From: Symsagittifera roscoffensis
Taxonomy: Eukaryota > Xenacoelomorpha > Acoela > Convolutidae
Assembly (NCBI RefSeq): GCF_963678635.1
Contig: NC_087066.1
Span: 43,237,682-43,301,681, forward strand
Direction of reading: 5' to 3'
Length of the DNA stretch: 64,000 nucleotides
Position numbers and translations under genes: made by a program. A model generated the notes under the pieces. It was not told the origin of the DNA and ran no database searches. It saw only the letters and a program-made list of their open reading frames with translations. This document shows, piece after piece, positions 1 through 10,395 of the stretch. The number at the start of each line of letters is the position of its first letter. Position 1 is the first letter of the stretch.

Positions 1-661
1 AGTCTTCAAAAGAATAAATTATCCAGTTTTAAACTGGGTTAATCCGGTTTGGGTACCGTTGGTTTCCTTTTCTTAGTCATGCTGTTATGCTATGTGTTGT
101 GGTGTTTAGTAAGCTGCATTGGTTAGTTTTGTTTAGTGTATAATTCCTTTCCAACCGGGTTAAAGGAAAGTTTGAAACGTGTTATCTTGTGTTAGAGTTA
201 TCGAGTGTGAAAGCTTGAAACTGAAATTCATTATTTTAAACAATTCTTCGTGGGCGAGCTGTGCGAGTGTGGATAGAATTCTTATGCGAGTGAATGAAAA
301 TATCAAAAGGTTAGTACTGCTTTTGCTTCTTATGAATTTACTACATAGAATTTTAATTTTACTGCTAGTTGTTGGGGGAAATTAAGTTACAAATTTTCAT
401 CATTATTAGATTTACTGCTGGTGGGGGAAAAATTTATAAATTAATTTACTGCATTGGTATTATATTTATTTAATTGTTGGTGCAAAAATTTAATAGGGTT
501 TTAAACAGTTTTGAAGAAGTTTGCTATTTTTTATTTTTCTTTTGTGAATTTTTCAGATGATCGTTGGATGAAGGCTAAAATTCTAAAGAAAACATGGATA
601 AAGAATGGTGAGTTTCTAATGTTTGAATTAATTAGTAATATGTATAATTCATACTTACCTG
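1..661. other. Region 3' of the accessory ORF of the retroelement
   Basis: No ORF of substance is seen here. The plus strand has three loose repeats of a TTTACTG...GGGGGAAAA-type motif (about 355-390, 405-435 and 445-495) and a small hairpin, CCTTTCC...GGAAAG, at about 147-171. A pyrimidine-rich stretch at 62-75 reads as a purine tract on the element's strand and could be a polypurine tract before a 3' LTR lying off the window. This is inference only. Confidence 0.4.
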
Positions 662-2470
662 TTAGTCGTCGGGGAAGAAACCGTGGGGGAAAATGTCGTG
701 AATGAGATCTGAAGTTGTTAGTAGTTTGGCTAATATGCGGATGATATTTTTAGTTTGAAGCAGTGGCCAAAGCAATTGAAGTGCCTTAATTGTGGTTAGT
801 TCTTCAGTGCCAACTGCAAATTCATAAGGTGTGTTTTGGATTAGATTATATAATTTGTGGTTGAATTTAGTGTTATGGATGAATTCTAAAATGGGGATTT
901 CTATAGGTTGTACAAACTCGTGTGGGATGAGGAAGGGTCGGGATTCTTCTGCGTTGAAGGTCTTGGTGATGGGACAAAAGATATACATTTGGGTTATGGG
1001 ATCATAATTTCGAAGAATACCATGAAGGTTAGTATCTTTAATGCAATATGTGAAGTTAAGAAAGAATGGTGAGGTGTATTTGGAATTGATGAATTGAAAA
1101 CGATGGTGTGGTTGTCTGGAGGGAGTGTGTAGGTCAAAGTGATTTTGGATGAAACGGTAATAAGTATATGTGTGTGTTTGTTTAGTGCGCAACATAATAT
1201 CGTGTGAGCAGTGCAAATCTCTTTCATGTGGTGCAAGGAAATGAAAGGTTAGTGAAAATATTTGGAAGCGTTCTTTAAAACTTTCGTAGGCTTGCGTGTC
1301 TGTTAGTGCTTCTGAGATAATGTGGTCAAACTTGCGATCGAAGATATTTAGTGTAAATACATATGGTGTTTTAATGAAAAATTTCTCGGTGATTTGTGGG
1401 TTAGCGAAGCGATCGTCGTCTAAGAATTGATCTTGGTTAGTTCTGATGATGTTATGGTCGTAATATTCTAGTGTATATTCATTAGCTCGGGGTGCAGCGT
1501 GTGTTTTTAATGATTTTTTGTATCCAATGTAAGTAAATTGTCTAGGTGTTAGTGGTGTAGTGAGTCGATATAGCATGTCCATATTTCGTTCTATATCGAT
1601 ATGAGTGTTAGATAAAGGTAAGCAAAGGGGATTTGTAAAATGATAATATGAGGTCCAAGGAAGGGTAGGCATTAAAACGTATTCGTCTACAAAGTTACGT
1701 GTCTCGTTAGTGTCATGAGGGGTGTTTAAGGTGTATTGTGGAAATGAGGGTAAGGTGATAGCTAAAAATTCTTTTGTGTTTGTGTGTTGTGGATGGTTGA
1801 TGTATTCACGGGCTGTTCCTGGTTTCGCTGGGAAAGGATGGTTGGGGAACTTTCTTTTAAAAGTGCGGTAAGCTCTATTAGTGTTGAGTGAAGATACAGT
1901 AGTTGTGGATGATGGTGCTAATGAATCAGTATAAATTGAGGAGGGTGTAGGGGTAGGAGGGTTGGATGAATCTATTGTGGATGAGATTTGGTTTATGGTT
2001 GGGGTGTCAAGGTCATAGGATTGTTGTTGTAGGGTAATGAAATTATCTAGTTCTGGGGAGATTCGGGGGGTGTCTGAAGAATGAGATGATTGGTTTGAGT
2101 GAAGTGAGGAGTAGGTTGGAGTGACTTGGGAAGCATAAGAGGGTGTAGAATTGGTTGGGTCAGGGTTATTTGGTAGTATGGGTTGAAAAGGGGGTTGGGA
2201 AAAATTTAAGGGATTGGTGTGAAAATTATTTGATGGAGATGGTTCGGAGTCGGCAAATTCATCGGGGGTTTCAATATTCGGGTTATTGAGTTGTGAGATG
2301 GAGTATAAAACTGAGATGTGTGAGTTAGTATCGGAATTCATGCCGGATGTTACATTACTGGATGGGAAATCGGGTGGCGGAAAAGCAAAAAGTGGTATTA
2401 TTGGGATTGGAGTGGTGAGGTTGGTTGGGTGGGAATTTGATCGGTGTAGGGATCCAAGTTGTCGGCTCAT
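662..2470 (-). CDS. Accessory ORF of the retroelement (602 aa), unknown function
   Basis: An intact 602-codon frame, and the last ORF of the element. Its ATG overlaps the stop of the envelope tail frame as ATGA (2,467-2,470), an arrangement typical of coupled termination-reinitiation. Residues 1 to about 195 are rich in Ser, Thr, Pro and Asn and look disordered. From about residue 200 there is a basic patch (FKRKFPNHPFP), then a more ordered part rich in Tyr, Phe and His with few Cys. I see no signal peptide and no membrane segment. It matches no family I recognise. Its disordered-then-structured layout, and a possible match near its C-terminal third to the end of the ORF at 5,070-6,203, suggest that the two might be paralogues; I could not align them. 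Coding is supported by length, lack of stops and the tight junction. Confidence 0.75.
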   Translation of the reverse strand: MSRQLGSLHRSNSHPTNLTTPIPIIPLFAFPPPDFPSSNVTSGMNSDTNSHISVLYSISQLNNPNIETPDEFADSEPSPSNNFHTNPLNFSQPPFQPILPNNPDPTNSTPSYASQVTPTYSSLHSNQSSHSSDTPRISPELDNFITLQQQSYDLDTPTINQISSTIDSSNPPTPTPSSIYTDSLAPSSTTTVSSLNTNRAYRTFKRKFPNHPFPAKPGTAREYINHPQHTNTKEFLAITLPSFPQYTLNTPHDTNETRNFVDEYVLMPTLPWTSYYHFTNPLCLPLSNTHIDIERNMDMLYRLTTPLTPRQFTYIGYKKSLKTHAAPRANEYTLEYYDHNIIRTNQDQFLDDDRFANPQITEKFFIKTPYVFTLNIFDRKFDHIISEALTDTQAYESFKERFQIFSLTFHFLAPHERDLHCSHDIMLRTKQTHTYTYYRFIQNHFDLHTPSRQPHHRFQFINSKYTSPFFLNFTYCIKDTNLHGILRNYDPITQMYIFCPITKTFNAEESRPFLIPHEFVQPIEIPILEFIHNTKFNHKLYNLIQNTPYEFAVGTEELTTIKALQLLWPLLQTKNIIRILAKLLTTSDLIHDIFPHGFFPDD

Positions 2471-3171
2471 CGTGGGCTAAAAAAATTATTATTTTGAGAC
2501 TGAAAAGCGGTGGTATGGGGTTGTTCTATAATTTGTTCATAAGTATTTTCATCTTGTGAGTGGTGTGGCATTATATGTTGGATGGGACTTTGTGATATGG
2601 TTGGTCTAAAATTATTATGTGTTATGGCTAAATTTCGAAAATTACGTGGGACTAGGGATAATGGATGGTTATGTGGTAGGGGTGGTAACTGTGGTGCTGT
2701 TGGTGTTGTGTCTGCATTGTTATGTTCTTCGTCGTATGTGTTCTGTCTTGTTGCTATTTTTGTGTTATATTCTTTTATTTGTGCGTCTAAAAGAATTTTG
2801 TTTATAGATGTAGAAAATATTCCAAAAAATCCTGCAAATAGTATGCGTGCTACACTTGCTTGTCTATTGACTTGTGTGTGTATAGCACATGTGTTATAGA
2901 TTCCTTTTAAGAGTGAAAAAAGAAATCCAATAAAGTTAAACATTGCGTATAAAATAGTTAGTTTTTCTAAGATGTAGTAGGGCCATCCTAGAAAATCAAG
3001 AATTTCATTCTTGAGTGTAATAAAGCTAAAAATATTGATAGGTGATATATCTTGGGGACGGTATTTTTCACCGTTTAGATATATATAATCTTTAATGTCT
3101 TTAAAATATCCGCTATAGTCTTGCGTATAGATGTCTGCAAATCCTGCGGTTTCGGCAAGTTTGCGTAAGTT
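2467..3171 (-). pseudogene. env: Envelope membrane-anchor and tail region, cut off by an in-frame TAA
   Basis: This stretch is in the same frame as the envelope ORF and follows its TAA directly, 234 codons to a TGA. The first 76 codons have no Met and hold an ordered, aromatic-rich region. Then come two hydrophobic segments (around codons 67-90 and 105-125 of this stretch), which fit a transmembrane anchor, and a Pro/His/Asn-rich tail. An internal ATG at 2,943 would give a 158-residue protein with the second half only. The simplest reading is that this is the C-terminal part of the glycoprotein, separated by one nonsense mutation. The alternative is that a soluble ectodomain and a separate membrane protein are made on purpose, which I think less likely. 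Confidence 0.7.
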
Positions 3172-5082
3172 TTATTCAATTGATTGTCTTTGTATTGTGT
3201 CCATTTGTGTTAATAATTCCTGGAATTGTTTTGTTCTAATGTGATGTTGAATATCTGATTTTGAGTATATTCCTATTGATTGTAAGTCTATATTTGGGTT
3301 TCGAGCGATAGCGCGAATGCTTTCTGGTGAAAATTTTTTGAGTGATTGCATTAATGTGGGATATGGGGTGAGAAGGTAATATTTATCTTCATCAGGGTTT
3401 AGTTGTACTACGCTGTGGCTATTTTCTGATCCACATGGAACTGCGGTATCCCAGAAATAGGTTCTTCGTGAAAGTGTGTCAACGAAATGTACTTTATTCT
3501 TATAAAAGATAGGGATTCTTTTATAACATCGTTTATCTTCAAAAACGTATAGTGGTGATACTTTTTTAGTACAAGTATAAAACCATAAGATGTTTCCTTC
3601 ATAGTCTAAAAAATTTGATCTATTTCCTGATAGTAAATATCCTGCGTAGGGTATTTTTAATACTGCTAGTGCAAGTGATTGTAATATTTGTGTCCTTTCT
3701 AATTCGCATAGTTGGTGTAATGTTTCTAATTCGGAGAGTGACATTTCTTGAAAAATTCGGCTAATCGTGTAGTCTAGTTTCATATCTAAGTGAATATCAT
3801 AGTGGATATTACCAAAACATGTATTATTCATTAGTGATAGTTCTTGTAAACGTGTGCTTTGGTCGTTTTGGGGTTTTAAATGTCCACCAGGTTGACCTGT
3901 ATTCTTTTGAAAATTAACTGGTATATATGATGTTCCTTCGTTTAGGGGATGACTTGTGGCGTATGGGTCGACTTTTATTTTTCCAGTGGTCATGTCGAAT
4001 CCATTTTCGTATTCAACTATTATTTCAGAGTATTGTGTTTTGTGAAGTGGGTTTCTGTATTTACATGCAAGTTCTGTTTCTTGATATATTTGGAAACGTG
4101 TTAATTTATTTTCTATATTATGAATGTTTTGAAAATTTGAACTTATTTTGCGTAATGGATTTACATGTTCATATGGTATTGATTGTATAAAATATCTTTC
4201 GTGAAATTTTATCATACGAGCGTGTATTTTTGCTACTTGAAATGTTGTACATGTGTCTTCGGGGAACCAAACAATTGTTGCTTGTGTTCTGGTTGTAGGG
4301 TCGCAATAACCTTGGTCGTTTTTACAAGGTAATCTAATTCCTTGGTAAATCATTGTGTTGTCTGATAAATCTCGTGTGAGTTGTATTTTTTCGAGTTGTA
4401 TTTTCCAATCGAAAAACATTATTTCTTGGTATCCTTTATTTTTTGTGTCTGCTTTGCAGTTTGATGGGTCATTTATACCAATGTGTGGTATCCAGTGTTT
4501 ATCGTGTATGTCATAGGTTAATCGTCCGTGTGCGCCGTTGTATGGGTATTTTTCATCTAATTTTATATGTCCTTGATATCTTTCAAGTTCTGCTTGATGT
4601 ACAGAATCTGAAAAAACTTGGAAATATACTAAATTTCTATCTGTGTTTTTATTTTTGGTGATGTTTAGTCGGAGTAACTCGTTTTTACAATCTTCGGGAT
4701 TGAGATGTAAAAGTCGTTCTATATTACTCTGGTAGAATGATTCATGGTCAAGTCGGTTTTTATTTCCGTTTGAGACTTGTGAACAATGTACTTTCTTTTC
4801 AGAAAATGTTGCTGTGAATTTATATCCTATAACTGTAGTTGCTCGGGCTTTTGAATAAAGTGTTGCTATGACATTTGTAGTTTCTATGGCTTGGGGTTCT
4901 GTTTCGCACTGTGATACTTGATTTATTGCATACTTGTGTAGTGTTTTTTGTTCGTTTTCTTCACAATCGTAATGTGTTACTAATAAATCTTGGGGTCCTG
5001 TGCGGGGAGAAGGGTTTATGTTTTGATTTGAGATTACTAGAAAAAGGAGTTGGAGAAAAATTAATAATTTTAGAATATACAT
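3172..5082 (-). CDS. env: Envelope-like glycoprotein ectodomain of the retroelement (636 aa, interrupted)
   Basis: It begins with a strong signal peptide (MYILKLLIFLQLLFLVIS). The ectodomain holds about 16 Cys, spread as in secreted viral glycoproteins, and Asn-X-Ser/Thr sequons such as NIT, NNT and NRS. It follows pol, as env does in retroviruses and errantiviruses. No transmembrane segment lies before the TAA at 3,172-3,174; the anchor is in the same frame after it. The early Cys spacing and the lack of a furin-type RXKR site remind me of class III (chuvirus/gB-like) glycoproteins captured by other retroelements, but that is a weak inference. The start overlaps the end of the preceding ORF by 13 nt (ATG at 5,082, its TAA at 5,070). 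The family is not certain. Confidence 0.7.
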   Translation of the reverse strand: MYILKLLIFLQLLFLVISNQNINPSPRTGPQDLLVTHYDCEENEQKTLHKYAINQVSQCETEPQAIETTNVIATLYSKARATTVIGYKFTATFSEKKVHCSQVSNGNKNRLDHESFYQSNIERLLHLNPEDCKNELLRLNITKNKNTDRNLVYFQVFSDSVHQAELERYQGHIKLDEKYPYNGAHGRLTYDIHDKHWIPHIGINDPSNCKADTKNKGYQEIMFFDWKIQLEKIQLTRDLSDNTMIYQGIRLPCKNDQGYCDPTTRTQATIVWFPEDTCTTFQVAKIHARMIKFHERYFIQSIPYEHVNPLRKISSNFQNIHNIENKLTRFQIYQETELACKYRNPLHKTQYSEIIVEYENGFDMTTGKIKVDPYATSHPLNEGTSYIPVNFQKNTGQPGGHLKPQNDQSTRLQELSLMNNTCFGNIHYDIHLDMKLDYTISRIFQEMSLSELETLHQLCELERTQILQSLALAVLKIPYAGYLLSGNRSNFLDYEGNILWFYTCTKKVSPLYVFEDKRCYKRIPIFYKNKVHFVDTLSRRTYFWDTAVPCGSENSHSVVQLNPDEDKYYLLTPYPTLMQSLKKFSPESIRAIARNPNIDLQSIGIYSKSDIQHHIRTKQFQELLTQMDTIQRQSIE

Positions 5083-6203
5083 GTGTATGATAATCCTGAG
5101 TATGGGTTATAAAATGTGATGTAACCAATTGTGTTTTTGGTATATCTGTCGTATTTATATATTACTTCAGTGGTTATAAATGGTGGTGGTAGTGATTGAG
5201 CTGTTATGTTTGGTGGGTTTAATGGGTAGGGATGTTGAGTAATGTTGTTTAATTTAACTGTGATTTCAAACTTTAATTGTAAACTGTTTTGTTGAAGTAT
5301 TTGGATATTGTGATCACGGATATCGTCGTGAATGTCTTGTCGGTATTGTAATCTATTAAGTGCCCAGTTGTGGAGGCGATTACTTTCTAGATGTTGTCCA
5401 AATAATGGTGGAGGGGCTGTAAATGTATTCCAATCTAGTCTTAAAGGGATATTTGTTGATGATTGTTCTCGATATCTGGCGTCGAGATTATTTGGAAAAT
5501 TTAAATTAAAAGGTGGTGGTGAAATCTGGCTTATTGATGGTGTTGATGGTAGTGATAATGTTTCTGGTAGTGATGAGGATGTTGTTGTATCCGTAGAAAT
5601 ATCTATTGGATCATTGACTAAATTTAATTCACCTTGTGTAAATGAATGTGTTGTCCAATATGGTAGTCGTGATGCCTGGTTTGGGGGGTTAAAGGGATTT
5701 TCACGTATTTGTTCAGATGTTGGTGTTGAACCTAAGTAATCTGATGGTAGGCTTGAGGTGCTACGTTGTGAAAGAAGCGTAGGGGTTTCTGGTAATATAC
5801 CAATGGGGTTTTCTGGAGTGTTTTGTGATGGGGATTGAGGTATATCAAAATGAACTCGGGGAGTTAGAAAATTCTTGTTCCGTCGAGGATGTATAATTTG
5901 TCTGTTTATTTCGACTGTATTTTGGTTTTGACTAGGATTTCTTATTCTACTTAATTCTTGTGGTAGTGTTGGGTATAAGTTATATGTTGGTTCGCTTAGA
6001 GGTGCTTGTCGTTGAGCTGGTTCTAGTGGTTCTGATAAACGAGCGTGTCGTTCTTCAAAAGTGTATGGGTTATCTTGAAAGGAAATTCGTGTAGATGTTT
6101 GAGGATTATTGGTAGTTGAAGGTGTTGTTGGGTTATCTTGGGATGATGTCGGTGAAGACTGACTTGGTGACTTTTGGGTAGCAATTTTTGATAGCTTTTT
6201 GGT
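5070..6203 (-). CDS. Pro/Ser/Thr-rich ORF of the retroelement without an AUG (377 codons)
   Basis: After a TAG at 6,204-6,206 the frame stays open for 377 codons to the TAA at 5,070-5,072. I found no in-frame ATG. The first ~230 codons are rich in Pro, Ser, Thr, Asn and Gln. The last ~140 look ordered (for example LDWNTFTAPPPLFGQ and TTEVIYKYDRYTKNTIGYI). No signal peptide or membrane segment is seen. Its last 13 bases overlap the first codons of the envelope ORF in another frame. An open frame this long in AT-rich DNA, with biased composition on the coding strand only, argues that it is real. It may be translated from a spliced mRNA that brings its own AUG, from a non-AUG start, or have lost its AUG. 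Function unknown. Confidence 0.7.
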   Translation of the reverse strand, partial: TKKLSKIATQKSPSQSSPTSSQDNPTTPSTTNNPQTSTRISFQDNPYTFEERHARLSEPLEPAQRQAPLSEPTYNLYPTLPQELSRIRNPSQNQNTVEINRQIIHPRRNKNFLTPRVHFDIPQSPSQNTPENPIGILPETPTLLSQRSTSSLPSDYLGSTPTSEQIRENPFNPPNQASRLPYWTTHSFTQGELNLVNDPIDISTDTTTSSSLPETLSLPSTPSISQISPPPFNLNFPNNLDARYREQSSTNIPLRLDWNTFTAPPPLFGQHLESNRLHNWALNRLQYRQDIHDDIRDHNIQILQQNSLQLKFEITVKLNNITQHPYPLNPPNITAQSLPPPFITTEVIYKYDRYTKNTIGYITFYNPYSGLSYTCIF

Positions 6204-6223
6204 CTATTCTTTTAGTGAAAAAG

Positions 6224-6400
6224 TTAATGTTTATTAAAGTATTCTTCTAAGAAAAGAATTAGGAGGATTGTTGCTAGAGCGAATGTGATGATTGCTTTCT
6301 TTATACATTTGCATATAGTCAAAATGAGGGATGATAGAAATGTTATGAAAATTACAAATAGTAGAAAAATATCAGTTCTACTGAAAATAGTTCGTATCAT
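6224..6400 (-). CDS. Small protein with two predicted membrane segments (58 aa)
   Basis: ATG at 6,398-6,400, TAA at 6,224-6,226. The 58 residues form two hydrophobic stretches (about residues 12-29 and 36-51) joined by a short basic, Cys-containing turn (CKCIKKA), so a hairpin membrane protein is predicted. It sits between pol and the Pro/Ser/Thr-rich ORF, in a different frame from the latter and 20 bases before it. Small hydrophobic proteins of this type occur in several animal viruses, but I recognise no family. It is short, so coding is inferred from the ATG, the clean two-helix pattern and the compact setting. Confidence 0.55.
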   Translation of the reverse strand: MIRTIFSRTDIFLLFVIFITFLSSLILTICKCIKKAIITFALATILLILFLEEYFNKH

Positions 6401-7221
6401 TTAGACAATTTTATAAATCGTACCTGTGTATATAATCAAGGGTTTTTGAAAGTTGGAGAAATAGTTCAAATATAGTGTAGAAAATTAAAAAAAATATTAT
6501 AAAAAATGATTAAGAGTATTAGAAAAGATTCAAGGATATCAAAAAGAAATATTATGAAAGTTTCAAGTATCGTAAAAAATTGTTTGAGGTTTGTGATAAT
6601 TTTAGTGACTGTTTGATAGAAGAGCATTTAAGAAATGGCTTCGTGATCGAATATTTTTTGTTGTTTGGGGCAATTTTCAAGTGTGGTCGGATTATTTATT
6701 AGTTTTTTGACAAGTGGGTTGAGTTTCGTAAAAAATTGTTGGGGGCAATTTTTATGGTGATCGGGAGGTCTTCTTTGTCTTTATTTTCATTTGTCAAATG
6801 ATCTGGGGTATTTTTGAGATTTTTATACTTTAGGCTAAATAAAATGGTCGTTCTTTTACTTTAGGCTAATTTAACATATTTGTTTGGGGGGTATTTGAGG
6901 GCTGAGTTGGGGAAATATTGTTGATCTTTGGTTTATTAGATAAAGGAGGGTTATGATATTATGGTGATATTTATTTTAGTTGTCAAGTTGGAGTGGTTTG
7001 CTTATTTTTGACCTGGAGGTCGTAGAGTTATAGTTATAGACATGCCTGGAGTTTAATATTTTTCGTCTAGTTGGTTTGTGTTAAAGTTATAGAAGGTGAC
7101 GGATTGGATGAATCCTATTGGCTAATTTTGAACTAGAATCGCTGCGTGTTTATCAGCATGTTATCTTGAAAAATGAAAGTGTGAAATGTTTCAGAGGTGC
7201 AAAGATTTTTAAATGTAGAAT
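6401..7221 (-). other. Non-coding interval between pol and the small membrane ORF
   Basis: No open frame of use is seen in about 820 bases. On the plus strand there are two copies of a GGGGCAATTTT-type motif (about 6,666 and 6,740) and two of TACTTTAGGCTAA (about 6,826 and 6,857). In retroviruses this interval would hold the splice acceptor for subgenomic env mRNAs; none could be assigned here. Confidence 0.4.
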
Positions 7222-10200
7222 TTAAGGTTGTTTTTGAAATTCAACTTTCTTTAATATTTCAGATTGTGGGATGAATACTTTATAATTTTTACGTGGTTGA
7301 TTTCTAAGTCGTGAAGACTCTCTATGTTCTGATTTGTCGATTTGTTTTTGGGGTATTATTTGTTCTGTCATTTTTCTATTTTTTCTTTCTTTTTGAGATG
7401 TATTTTGATCGAGATTTTTTGTATTGTTTTTTGTGGTGTTTGATTTTGTATTTTGATTTCCGAGGTGAATATCATTTTGTTCCTTTGTTATGGTGTCCGT
7501 ATGTGGGTTATTTTGAATAACTTTTAAACCTGTAAAAGAATATAATTGAGTTAGTTCGCGGAGTGCGTATTCTTTTGGATAATAAGGTAATAGGTTATTT
7601 CGGTGTTGAACGATTTCTTTTTTATCTGAGTCGGTGATTTTATATGTGACATCAGTGGGTTTTGCAATTATTTGGTATGGTCCTTTACGAAGGGGTTGTA
7701 ACTTTTTTGAAATTCCTTTTTGAGTATTAAAATTGGGTATTAAAACAAATGTTCCAATTTTTAAATCGGAGGCTGGTGTAAAGCGTGAATTTATTTGTTC
7801 ATTAATATTTTGCCTTTGTAACAACTTTTTTGTTACCTTTTGGTAAATTTCATTGTGTTTTTTATCTCTGTTTAAAATCCATTCGGTGTGTGTACCGGAG
7901 GCTAATTTAAGAATTTGTGGGTGATGAAAATGATCTTCATCGTGTGTATGTAATGGTAGGTTATAACAAATTGAGTCTTTATTTGGTTGACAATAACCTT
8001 GTGCGTTTTTATGAGAGTTTGCTGTAAACATTATTGGTTTGCGTGGCTTTTGGTTAAAAACCATTTCATATGGTGACATTCCTAAAGTTGTCGTGATTTG
8101 TGAATTATATGCTAAGGGAAATAGTTTTACATCTGCTGACCATTCGGTATATCTTGTATCATTTCCATTGATGATACATCTGAGATATTCTTGTAATGAA
8201 CGGTTCATACCTTCGACTAAGCCGTTTGTCCAAGGTGCGTGAGATGTACGTGGTTTGTGTTTAATGTTATATAAATGACATAGTGTGATGATTTCATTAT
8301 TTATGAATTCTGTACCGTTGTCTGTAACTAAAATTTCTGGTAGTCCGAATTTTGCTATCCAGTGTTCATAGAGTGTTGTGTAAGCGTAATAAGCGTTACA
8401 ATGTGGTACTGGGTTAAGTGCTACATAATGTGTAAATGCGCCAACAATTACCATAATGTAGGAGTTTCCTTCGGATGAGGGTGAAATTGGTCCTTTGGTA
8501 TCAAATGAGATACGATGATTAAAGTACAAACTTTGTCCTTTAAAATCTTGTTTTTGTGCTATTTGTTTTTGATTTGGGTAAGGTTTATTTAGTTGACATA
8601 CTATACAGTCATTGCATAGTACTTTTATCCAAATTGGTGCATTTGGGAAATAAAAGTTTTGTATAAAATTTGAATATGTTTTTTCTGATCCAGAGTGTCC
8701 TTTAATATTTTGTGTATGTGAAATATTAAAAGCTATAAGAATCATACTTAAAGGGAGACAGGGAGCTGTAGATTCATTTAGTTTGTATTCTAGAAGGTCT
8801 GTGTTTTCGTTAATTGTTGTATTGTTGAATTTTCGAAAATATCTGAGGAGTGTTTTGTTTCCTAGAATAGTTGAATCTGCTTTGATAGGTTTAGTTTTAT
8901 ATTTGTGCCATGATTTCAGTTGTCGAATTACTGGGTCAAGGTTTTGATATTGTTTCAGTGTTGAAATTGTAATTGTTTCTGTTGGGGGGCGAAAAATGTT
9001 TTCGATTTCTAATTTAGATAAGGGTATTGTATCAAGTGGGTCATGGAGGTCAAAAACTTGATTTATTGTGTATTTTGAATCGTTTGTTTGTGGTCCTGAT
9101 AAGTTTATTTTATCAGTCAGATTTTCTTTTTCAATTAGTGGAAAATGGTCTTTTTTAGGCGGGTGTTGTTTTATTCTTTTTTGTTGGGTGTTGTTTTTTA
9201 TCCATTGTGAATATGGGATTGGTTTAAAAGTTGATGTTCCAAGTAGATCAACTTCGTAGTGATTATTTTGACAATCTAAATAAAGTGGGAAATGTTGTAA
9301 ATTATTTATTTGTGATTGTTCAACGTCAGTTTTTACTGCATATTTGCATTCCAATCGGGGTGATGTTTCATTTTCTGCAAGGTAGAATTTTATGTTTTTG
9401 GGTATTTCAACTGTGGTTTTTCGTGTAAGTAATTCAGGTGGCGTATTTCGACTTAAGGTGTCTGGTAATGCAAGATTTTTTCCTGCGGTCCAAACTATAT
9501 GTAAGTTTGGGAATTTCATTAAAATGAGTTGAAATCTATAAACTCGGTGGTTTGGATTAGACTTTTGTGTAAAAAGAAAGATGATTGGTTTATGGTCTGT
9601 GAATAGAACTGTGGGATGTTTTGATCCAAGTATCAGAAATTCATATTCTGTTAGTGTATATATTATGGCTGTACATTCTCTCATTAGAGTTGAGAGTCTT
9701 AGTTCTGCTTGAGTGAATAATCGAGAATTTGCTGATATGAGGTTCATTTTATTTGTACTATTATGTGATTGTAATAATGCTGCGCCGATGCCAAAGTTCG
9801 AAGCATCGCACATTGCATAAAATGGTTGATTTGAATCTGGAATTGTGTTTGAAATTTGTTCAGTTAGAAGTTTTTTAATTTCTTCAAATCGTGCTTGATG
9901 TTCTATATTCCATTCAAAATTATTTTGTTGTCTAAGTATGTTATAGAATGGTCGTAAATATAATTGCATTTTATAAACATATTTGCTTAAAAAGTTTAAC
10001 ATTCCAAGGAATTCTTGGATTTTCTTTTTATTTGTTGGTGGTTGGAGTTTTTGAATAGCGTCTATACGTGATTTCAATGGAGTGATTGTTTTTCTTTCTA
10101 TATTATGCCCTAAGAATTTAACTTTTGTCAAAAAGAAGTGTGATTTATTGGGGGCGGCCTTCAGATTTTCGTTCTGAAGTATTTGGTGATATTGTTCTAA

Positions 10201-10395
10201 AACATTGAACATTTCCTCTTTTGTTTGTGATTGCATAAAAACATCGTCTAAATAGGTGATTGCGTTTTTCTTGAGTATTAGTGGTCGAAAAATTTTGCTC
10301 ATAAAAGCTGAAAATGCTGCTGGTCCTATGGATATTCCATAGAATAAGCGGTTGAATTCGTATTGTTGATTTCCAATAACAAATTGTGTTAAGCG
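7222..10395 (-). pseudogene. pol: Pol, second part: rest of RT, RNase H and integrase, after an in-frame TGA
   Basis: Same frame as the Gag-Pro-RT ORF, resuming directly after its TGA; the first ATG is at 10,302. Counting from 10,395: the RT catalytic box YLDDV is at about 48-52, and the RNase H acidic motifs CDASNFG (about 197) and FTDHKP (about 265) follow. The integrase has an HHCC zinc domain and the catalytic triad Asp632, Asp692, Glu728, with exactly 35 residues between the last two. A GPY motif (LRKGPYQI) lies in the C-terminal domain. The tail is rich in Lys, Asn and Gln. This set and order is that of Ty3/Gypsy and retroviral Pol. All visible catalytic residues are kept, so decay is recent; without reading through the TGA this part cannot be made from the Gag start. 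Confidence 0.9.

Noticed and set aside
557-607. Plus-strand 51-base piece with an acceptor-like and a donor-like border (TTTTTCAG ... GTGAGT)
   Set aside because: It could be a host exon, but it encodes a short peptide without coiled-coil character and lies in the retroelement's 3' region, so chance is more likely.
5332-5739. 135-codon plus-strand frame inside the retroelement
   Set aside because: It mirrors the Pro/Ser/Thr-rich minus-strand ORF, whose composition leaves few stops on the other strand. No domain is seen.
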